DNA of 64,000 bases, taken from Caecitellus pseudoparvulus. Lineage: Eukaryota > Bigyra: Bicosoecida. Positions 57,979-64,000 of this stretch are shown in pieces (within the stretch, counting starts at the first letter, position 1; each line of letters starts with the position of its first letter). The notes under the pieces are model-generated. The model was not told the origin of the DNA. It worked only from the letters and a program-made list of their open reading frames with translations, and did no database searches. A program made the translations under genes and the position numbers. Where the stretch lies: assembly GCA_965644315.1 (NCBI GenBank), contig CBFFRQ010000042.1:558001-622000 (forward strand), in the 5' to 3' direction.

Positions 57979-59264
57979 CGGCGTCTGCAGCGCACGTGCC
58001 AGGTCTGACAGGATGCCCTGCACCTGCGCGTCCCCTGCAGCGGGGTAGCTAGCCTGCGTGCCCCGGGCTGTGACGCTGATGGAGGCAATGCGTGCGGCGG
58101 CGGAGGTGGCGGCGGTGAGGGCGTGCAAGTCCACCGTGTCCCCCCCAAACACCACCTGCCCCAGCGTCGTGCCTGTGGCTGTGCGCGGAGCCGGGCCTGC
58201 CAGGATGGCGCCCAGCGCCCCCATGAAGCAGTCCCCTGCGCCTGACGTGTCCACCACCGCCGGCACCTTTGGGGCGGGCACGAGGGCGGAGGTGAGGGCC
58301 CCCCCCGGACCCCGTGCCATGAGCAGGACACCCTGTGCGCCCAGCGTCACCAGTAGCACCCGGGGGGATGCCACCTCGAACAGGGCCGCCCCCGCATCCA
58401 GCAGGGACTGCGGGCTGGCCGCATCCACCTTGCGCCCCAGCAGGTTCTCCAGCTCCGTCTCGTTGGGGGAGAAGATGTCAGCGGCACTGGCCGCGGCACG
58501 GAGGCTGGCACTGGTGGCAGGGGTTACGCCAGGGCCTGGGGAGGCGTGCTGCCACCGTGTCTCTGGGGCGGGCGCCGGGTTGAAGATGCGCACAGGCGCG
58601 GCGGCAGTGCCTGCGCCAAGGCGGGGGCATGCCTGCAGCGCCGTCAAGGTGGCGGGCAGCGGCACCTCCAGCTGTGTCAGCAAGGCACCAGCCTGGCACA
58701 GGGCAGGCGCCGCCTCCTGCACTTGCTCCTCGTCCACACGGGCGTTGGCGCCGGCTACGATGATGATGGAGTTGGCGCCAGAGTCCGTGACGGTGATGGG
58801 CGCCACGCCAGTGGGCACGCCAGAATGCACCGCCACATGCTGGGTGTCCACGCCCACCTCTGCGAAATTCGCCAGCGTCTGCTGCCCGAAGCCGTCTGCC
58901 CCCACGGCGCTGACCATTGTGGTGTCGGCACCCATCTTGGCGGCCATGACGGCTTGGTTGGCGCCCTTGCCGCCGAAGCCCTGGTGGAAGTCACGGCCGT
59001 GCAGGGTCTCGCCAGGGCGAGGGCTTCGAGGCACGTATGCGATGAGGTCCATGTTGCTGTGCAGGGGGCGCTGGGGCGGTGGGTGAGGCGCAATGGGGCA
59101 GACACGCCCAGCTGCGGAAGTTGGTCGCACCAAGACCCCACCACAGCAACTTTGGCCTGCCGAGGCGCGCCAGGGGCATCACACTGCGCCCTGGAGGCAC
59201 AGCACATGGCTCCTGCCAAGCCCACTGGGCCCAGCGCCCGAATGCCCCGGCCCAGTGCAGCCAT
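57970..59264 (-). CDS. Ribokinase (PfkB family)
   Basis: Two exons, complement(57970..59056, 59131..59264), give 406 aa; the phase-2 junction restores the conserved start K-V-A-V-V-G-S-C-N-M-D-L-I-A-Y-V-P. Phosphorylates D-ribose to ribose 5-phosphate with ATP. PfkB signatures: G-F-G-G-K-G-A-N-Q-A-V (about residue 72) and D-T-S-G-A-G-D-C-F-M-G-A-L (about 315), with the catalytic Asp in G-A-G-D; N-E-T-E-L lies between. Exon 1 adds about 38 residues (M-A-A-L-G-R-G-I-R-A-L-G...) that look like a plastid transit peptide, in keeping with plastidic plant ribokinases. A short Ala/Pro insertion follows residue 175. The final 9 bases overlap the RAP gene's end on the other strand; TGCATT occurs right there. 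Confidence 0.93.
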
Positions 59265-59510
59265 GGGGCACAGTTGAGGAAGGTAAGATTGCGGTGCACC
59301 ACGCCTGGCGGCTGGGCACAGTCGGGCAACGGTGCAGGGAGGACAAATCTTCCGTGAGAAAGTCGAGGCGCGCGCTTTGAGCAAGTTTAGCCCGTCACTG
59401 TGCATTTGGCCCCGCCCATCTGCTGCTCAGCTCGCCTTCCCTGCAGCGCCAGCTGTTCACGCCTGTTCGGCCACTGCTCGTCCAGAGGCGCCAGCATTCC
59501 AAGCGGAGAC

Positions 59511-60740
59511 ATGGCAGCTGCGTCCGGCTCCCCCGTGTCCATTGCCGAGCAAGGCAAGCTCAACCCCGAGGCTGTGCGTGGCTAGCTGTGTCTGTGGGCC
59601 AGCTGCCCAGGGGCTCACACGCCCGTGCCGATTTCCGCTGCAGGTTGCCAAGGCTGCTGCTGCGCTGCTGAAGTGGGCGGCGCAGCAGGATGGCGACGCC
59701 CAAGCCAAGAAGTTGTTCGATGACGACGAGCAGACGTTCAGCATTCAGATCAACCTGCGCCGCATCCCCGAGAACAAGCGCCACAAGCCCATTATGATGT
59801 GCGTGCGGGAACTGTCTCAATTTCCGCACGCCCACACGTGCGCTGCGCCACAGCCAGGACACTCTGCTGCGCCTGCCCTCCCGCTTGCAGCCCCCTCCCC
59901 CACTCACTGTACGACCCTGAAGCGGGCACTCGGCTGTGTTTGTTTGTGAAGGACCCCGTGAAGGCCACCGCCGACAAGCTGGCCGAACGCCCTGTGCCTG
60001 GGTTCGTGGAGGTGATGGGGTACACCCGCCTGAGCCGGGAGTTCAAGCAGTACGCCGCCCGGCGTGAGCTGTTGAAGTCGTACGATGGATTCTTCGTGGA
60101 CGACAGCATCCTGCCCATGATGCCCCGTGTGCTGGGCAAGGTGTTCTACGCACGCAAGAAGCAGCCGTGGCCGGTGAAGATGGGCGGTGCCCGCAGCCTG
60201 GAGAACGCCCTCGTGAAGGCCCGCGACAGCACGCCGCTGTACCTGGGCGCGGGGCAGTGCGTGGCTGTGAAGGTGGGCACGACGGCTCACTCCCCCGCCC
60301 AGGTGGCAGAGAACGTGGCTGCGGTGGTCACTGCCGCTGTGGACGCCATCCCCAAGAAGTGGCGCAACGTCGCCGGCATCTCCCTCAAGCTGCCAGCTTC
60401 CCTGGCCCTGCCCATCTACGCCTCCCTGCCCGGCGACGAGGCCAGCGCGGCGGCGGGGGCCACGACAGCCGCTGGCGCCCAGGCCCCAGCACATGAGTCC
60501 CCTGCCTCTGGCACCGCTGGTGGCGGCTCAGCGTTTGAGGACAGCATCACATGGGACGAGGAGGGGGGTGAGGGGGCCGCACCTGCCTCCACCCCCGCCT
60601 CCACCAAGCCCACTCGCAGCAAGGGTGCCAAGCGCACCCGCAGCAGTGTCAAGGCGCCTGCGGCCAGTGGAGAGGTGGTGGGCAGCGCCAAGCGCCCCAA
60701 GCGCAGGGCGGCTGCGCCCAAGCGCTTCTTCGGCAAGTGA
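59511..60740 (+). CDS. Ribosomal L1-domain nucleolar protein (UTP30/RSL1D1-like)
   Basis: Three exons, join(59511..59573, 59644..59798, 59891..60740), give 355 aa; junctions are phase 0 and phase 2, the latter producing H-K-P-I-M-I-P-L-P-H-S-L-Y, the conserved L1-family strand. Residues about 20-245 form the L1 fold (F-S-I-Q-I-N-L-R-R-I-P...L-C-L-F-V-K-D-P...F-F-V-D-D-S-I-L...L-G-K-V-F-Y-A-R-K-K...G-T-T-A-H-S-P-A-Q-V-A-E-N). The family (Utp30, Cic1, RSL1D1) works in pre-rRNA processing. The C-terminal 110 residues are acidic then strongly basic (K-R-P-K-R-R-A-A-A-P-K-R-F-F-G-K), a nucleolar-type tail. Both introns carry the recurrent ATTTCCGC motif (59631-59639 and 59819-59827). TGCAATGCA follows the stop by 2 nt. 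Confidence 0.92.
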
Positions 60741-60742
60741 CG

Positions 60743-60751
60743 TGCAATGCA
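60743..60751. terminator. AATGCA element at the L1-domain / U-box junction
   Basis: TGCAATGCA immediately after the L1-domain gene stop, in the 40-bp gap to the converging U-box gene. Inferred 3'-end signal. Confidence 0.45.
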
Positions 60752-60780
60752 AGGCGCGGCGGAAGTGAGGGGGTGCAGGC

Positions 60781-61271
60781 CTAGCCGCTTGGCGCGGCGG
60801 CGTCCGCCACGTCCGTGTCCAGGAACTGCCTCTGTGATGCAATGCACTCCGTGGCGCACCAGTCCTTGTGGGTGACCCTGTCAGCGAGGAACGTCAAGCG
60901 GTCAGCCAGCACGGACAGCGGCGGGCCTTGGGTTGGGATGTCCCGCCGGCAGGCCTTGAGCGCCTCAAGAGCCTGCTGCATCGCGAAATTTGGCAGCACT
61001 GCCCGGTTCATGGGCTTACCAGTCATGGGCGACAGCCTCTGCTTTCGGCCTGCGCAGGGGCGACTCGTGGGAGGTGCGGGCTCAGCCGGGGAAAGCATGG
61101 TGAGAAGGTGCCCAGCGCACCGAGCAACCAAGCCTCGATCGCGAGGCGCTCGTAGGTATAGCCGTCACTCCCCAAGACTGCCTCATTGATCAAGTACCCT
61201 GTGATTGGGCACGTCATCCCGTCGGGGACGTCTTCTCCTGCAGCGCATCGACCTGGATCGGCACCAGCCAT
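60781..61271 (-). CDS. Small U-box domain protein (putative E3 ubiquitin ligase)
   Basis: Two exons, complement(60781..61049, 61121..61271), give 139 aa from the ATG at 61271; the phase-1 splice falls inside the U-box. The domain covers about residues 13-75: V-P-D-G-M-T-C-P-I-T-G-Y-L-I-N-E-A-V, then D-G-Y-T-Y-E-R-L-A-I-E-A-W-L and, after the junction, S-P-M-T-G-K-P-M...L-P-N-F-A-M-Q-Q-A-L. U-boxes recruit E2 enzymes for ubiquitin transfer. The protein is little more than the domain plus a 60-residue helical tail, shorter than typical plant U-box proteins, which carry kinase, ARM or WD40 partners. No other domain is visible. Confidence 0.88.
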
Positions 61272-61572
61272 GCTGAAACGTGGGTGAAACGGGCACCGAC
61301 GCGTGAAGTGGAAGCCTCGGGCAAAAACGCGAAACACACACGCCTCTGCACGGATGAGAAGGATACCTTAACTTTGGTTTTTTGCCCTTTAACTCCTGGT
61401 GTCCCGTGCGTGCATCTGCACAGCGGCTGCTGGTCGTTGCAGTTGACTACCACCAGCACTTCCGGCAACCACTGACAAGTGCTACCCTGCGCCTTCTTCC
61501 TCTACCAGCGCAACTTCCAGCCCACCCAGCGGCTTTGAAGCAAGCTGTTAATTTAAGCTTCCTATCCACGGC
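61272..61572. other. Divergent intergenic region, U-box / repeat protein
   Basis: About 300 bp between opposite start codons, less GC-rich than coding DNA. No motif copy, repeat or RNA gene was seen. Confidence 0.4.
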
Positions 61573-63597
61573 ATGTCTGGCTCAGGAACGAGGTTTCAAC
61601 GGCCACGCGCCAACTCCCGCTCGCGTCGGACTCGAACTGTGGAGGAGAGGAAGCAGCACGACGCGGCCTGCAGCAAGCTTATCCACTGCGAATGGGCCAA
61701 AGCCCACGAGGCCAGATTATCTGAGCTTTGGTCAGATTCGTGCGGTACCTCTAGTGGCGGAAACGCGGTCGGCCCTACAACATCAAGCCAAATTGCGTCG
61801 CTCATGCGGCGCAAGGGAGCGACGACAGATCACATCGAACGCGCGTGGGTGTACCTGCAGCACTTGGTGGACAGACTGGGCGGCCTGCAGATCTTATCAT
61901 CGGTGTTTAAGGGGGAGTTCTTTGGCTTCGTGCTGTGTTTGTCGGCAGTTATTGCTGCTCGCGATCACGGCGAGCTGGAGGATCTTATGCAAGACCGCTC
62001 ATTTGGCTTGACCCTGCAGTCTGAGAAGTCCTCCACTGCAGGAAAGGACATTGGCGGCAGTGAAGCACAGCCGCTTGGTGCTGCCGGCACGTCCACTGCC
62101 GACGCAGCTGCCGCTCACAGGCCATTCGCAAAGCCCGTCGTGGCAGGGGGTGAGGCCAGGTTTGCCGCTCGGCTGCAGGCCCGGCCACACACCACAAGGC
62201 ACCGCTCCTCAAGTGATGCGCAGGCCACCCCGCCCACGTCAGTGCGTACTGGCCGCGACGACTGGGCGGGCAGCGGACAATCGAACGTGCCACCCACTTC
62301 GCCATCTCCTCTCAGCCGCCCGACGCTGGGACGAGGTGACAGCGGCAGTGGGCCCATGTTTGCGTCAACGAAAGCGAAACACTATCGCAGCGCCTCTGAT
62401 GGCAGCTTTAGCACTGGTTCCCTGTACGGAGGTGCTGGCGCCACACATTCGCCTGAGCCAGCCTGGCATGGTGGCGGTGAGTGGCAACAGACACGAGGCG
62501 GGCCTAACTTCGTTTCGGAAGATGACGGGACTTCGCGAAGCACAGCACTGGGGTACGCCTCTGAGAGGTATGGCAGCCAAGGAACCACTGTACAAGAGGA
62601 CGGACACCACGGCACTGGTTACGGTGGTCGCGGGTATGCTGGGCATGACCAGGGCGGAGATGGGTATGCAGAGCATGTCCAGGGCGGTGATGGGTATGCA
62701 GAGCATGACCAGGGCGGTGATGGGTATGCTGAGCATGGTCAGGGCGGTGATGGGTATGCTGGGCATGACCAGTGCGATGATGGGTATGCTGGGCATGACC
62801 AGGGTGGTGATGGGTATGCGGAGCATGGTCAGGGCGGTGATGGGTATGCGGAGCATGGTCAGGGTGGTGATGGGTATGCTGGGCATGACCAGGGTGGTGA
62901 TGGGTATGCTGGGCATGACCAGGGCGGTGATGGGTATGCTGGGCATGAGCAGGGCGGTGATGGGTATGCTGGGCATGACCAGGGCGGTGATGGGTATGCT
63001 GGGCATGACCAGGGTGACGCTGGGTATGCTGAGCATGACCAGGGTGACGCTGGCCAGGTGCAGCGTCGGGAAGATCTAGGGCAGGCGGAGCGCACTCATG
63101 TAGACCAAGGCTCGGGCAGGAAACACCAGGAAAGTGGTGATCAAGTGAAGGATGGAGGGTGGGCTGAAGCAAAGTTGTTGGTGACTTGGCCGAAGACATA
63201 CAGTGAGGATGAATCCTCGCCAGGTGCCGAAGACAGTCACTATGGTCATGCAGCCAAGGGGGCATCGTTGAAAGCTGGTGGCGCAGCTCATCCGACAGAG
63301 GAGGCAACTGCTATGCCAGAATTGCCCCCCCATGCAGCAGGGACTGTCGGAACTGGGGGTGCGGATGGTGCTGGAGGGCTTCTTGGAAAGGCACCTGCGA
63401 TGGCAAAAGCTTTGGCAATCTTGGCAGCCCAGCTTGGCAGCCAAGCAGGAGCCATCAAAAGACTGGGAAAAGCAGGTTTGAAGGTTGAGCTGAAAGAAGC
63501 GGAGCAAGTCAAGAGTGACTTGCTTGCAGCCGCTGCACACGTGATGCAGCACATTGCAACCCTCAAAGTCGTGCACGACAACTCTTCCATGCATTGA
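61573..63597 (+). CDS. Unrecognised protein with GYAGHDQGGD decapeptide repeats
   Basis: Single exon, 674 aa from the ATG at 61573. Residues 1-140 look folded and helical (E-E-R-K-Q-H-D-A-A-C-S-K-L-I, A-W-V-Y-L-Q-H-L-V-D-R-L-G-G, F-F-G-F-V-L-C-L-S-A-V-I). Residues 150-350 are Ser/Ala/Gly-rich and disordered. Residues about 352-492 are fourteen tandem copies of a decapeptide G-Y-A-[G/E]-H-[D/G]-Q-G-G-D, rich in Tyr, His, Gln and Asp, a composition seen in matrix-type, metal-binding or condensate-forming sequences. The C-terminal 70 residues are an amphipathic helix (A-M-A-K-A-L-A-I-L-A-A-Q-L-G...). No signal peptide is present, which argues against a secreted wall protein. Family unknown; GC content and codon bias are somewhat lower than those of the neighbours. 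Confidence 0.7.
   Translation: MSGSGTRFQRPRANSRSRRTRTVEERKQHDAACSKLIHCEWAKAHEARLSELWSDSCGTSSGGNAVGPTTSSQIASLMRRKGATTDHIERAWVYLQHLVDRLGGLQILSSVFKGEFFGFVLCLSAVIAARDHGELEDLMQDRSFGLTLQSEKSSTAGKDIGGSEAQPLGAAGTSTADAAAAHRPFAKPVVAGGEARFAARLQARPHTTRHRSSSDAQATPPTSVRTGRDDWAGSGQSNVPPTSPSPLSRPTLGRGDSGSGPMFASTKAKHYRSASDGSFSTGSLYGGAGATHSPEPAWHGGGEWQQTRGGPNFVSEDDGTSRSTALGYASERYGSQGTTVQEDGHHGTGYGGRGYAGHDQGGDGYAEHVQGGDGYAEHDQGGDGYAEHGQGGDGYAGHDQCDDGYAGHDQGGDGYAEHGQGGDGYAEHGQGGDGYAGHDQGGDGYAGHDQGGDGYAGHEQGGDGYAGHDQGGDGYAGHDQGDAGYAEHDQGDAGQVQRREDLGQAERTHVDQGSGRKHQESGDQVKDGGWAEAKLLVTWPKTYSEDESSPGAEDSHYGHAAKGASLKAGGAAHPTEEATAMPELPPHAAGTVGTGGADGAGGLLGKAPAMAKALAILAAQLGSQAGAIKRLGKAGLKVELKEAEQVKSDLLAAAAHVMQHIATLKVVHDNSSMH
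62629..63050 (+). repeat. 30-bp coding tandem repeat, 14 copies
   Basis: Units of the form GGGTATGCTGGGCATGACCA then GGGCGGTGAT, fourteen in tandem, with a few substitutions (GGG/GAG, GAC/GGT). All differences keep the frame. The period and regularity resemble a minisatellite, and copy number is probably variable. Spacer-free and coding, so not a CRISPR array. Confidence 0.93.
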
Positions 63598-63752
63598 ACT
63601 GTTCTCAAGAAATGCACAGTGTCGTTGTGATGCTAGATGCATAAAGTGGTTTGCGCTTGTCCGCTGCGCTTCTGGTGAGAGGGTGGTGCTGCTCGCGCCG
63701 TGGGCGGAATTTGCACTGGGCTGTGTCGCGGGAATTGAGCACCTTGCACTTA

Positions 63753-64000
63753 ATGGCGGCTGTGGAAGACACACGCAGTGGGAGGCAGCATAGCGTTGAA
63801 GAGATGCGAACAGTGGAGGATGGCTGCCATCACTGTCGAAGCAGCCGTGAACAGCTGGAGGCAGTGACTCGGGTGAGTTGGAGCCCGTGCAGCTATGGCA
63901 ACGCAACTCTGCCTTTTGCACGGGATCCGCGGTCTTCCCACCTACAGGAGCTGGAGAGCAAAGACTCCGAGTGCACTACGCTCCAGAGGCTGCTGTCAGA
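63753..64000 (+). CDS. Start of a gene, coiled-coil N-terminus (partial)
   Basis: Begins at the ATG at 63753. Exon 1 (63753..63872, 40 codons: M-A-A-V-E-D-T-R-S-G...) ends at a GTGAGT donor after A-V-T-R; exon 2 starts at 63948 after CCTACAG and continues past the window edge in the same phase (E-L-E-S-K-D-S-E-C-T-T-L-Q-R-L-L-S). The joined sequence reads as one helix (E-Q-L-E-A-V-T-R-E-L-E-S-K-D), suggesting a coiled coil. Two cysteines and two histidines occur close together (D-G-C-H-H-C-R) but are too few to call a zinc finger. Not identifiable from this fragment. Confidence 0.55.
   Translation, partial: MAAVEDTRSGRQHSVEEMRTVEDGCHHCRSSREQLEAVTRVSWSPCSYGNATLPFARDPRSSHLQELESKDSECTTLQRLLS

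Noticed and set aside
62629-63050. Regular 30-bp repeats suggestive of a CRISPR array
   Set aside because: Units are contiguous with no spacers, keep a single reading frame and lie inside a long coding region of a eukaryotic genome.

Overview
The window is about 64 kb of GC-rich nuclear DNA from a compact eukaryotic genome, most likely a green alga (Chlorophyta). I base this on gene content: a Whirly-family single-stranded-DNA-binding protein, a CCT-domain protein, a plant-type histidyl-tRNA synthetase with a long N-terminal extension, an organellar M3 oligopeptidase, a RAP-domain organelle protein and a full-length histidinol dehydrogenase. Introns are few and short (about 50-110 nt) and mostly start GTGCGY, GTGAGN or GTAAGT. 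Species cannot be decided from the sequence alone. No virus, plasmid, IS element or CRISPR array was seen.

Layout. 1-9.5 kb: the end of a WW-domain gene, an SLC35F-type transporter (-), geranylgeranyltransferase-I beta (+), a dicarboxylate/oxoglutarate mitochondrial carrier (-), HisRS (+) and a nucleotide-type mitochondrial carrier (-). 9.5-17.9 kb: three minus-strand genes in a row (an unrecognised 826-aa protein, an RCC1-repeat protein, a CCT-domain protein). 18-36 kb: histidinol dehydrogenase (+), a DOT1-like methyltransferase (-), a Gle1-like mRNA-export factor (+), an unknown coiled-coil protein (+), a short-chain dehydrogenase (-), a Nup214-like nucleoporin with a 141-bp minisatellite (+) and condensin SMC4 (+). 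36-52 kb: APC-type permease (-), Whirly (+), organellar oligopeptidase (-), histidine phosphatase (+), a small membrane protein (-), SulP sulfate transporter (+), a coiled-coil protein (-), a UBX membrane protein (+) and a TFIIB-like protein (-). 52.7-54.2 kb is degenerate and holds remains of an SMU1-like gene. 54.2-64 kb: UXT prefoldin-like (-), RAP protein (+), ribokinase (-), an L1-domain nucleolar protein (+), a small U-box protein (-), a repeat-rich unknown (+) and the start of another gene (+).

The genes serve many unrelated housekeeping roles (translation, histidine synthesis, nuclear transport, chromosome condensation, organelle maintenance, transport), so this is an ordinary eukaryotic chromosomal segment, not an operon or island. 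It is very tightly packed. Most genes are arranged as divergent/convergent pairs; convergent stop codons are often under 40 bp apart, abut once and overlap twice.

The most interesting signals are not genes. (1) A short motif, GATTTCCGC / GCGGAAATC, recurs about fifteen times and often lies within 1-10 nt of a start codon; copies also lie in three introns. (2) An AATGCA / TGCATT element, often palindromic, marks many convergent 3' junctions and may be a bidirectional 3'-end signal. (3) The Nup214-like protein carries homogenised 47-aa repeats in which GLLG stands where GLFG would be expected. Exon joins below were derived by hand from splice dinucleotides, reading frame and family similarity.
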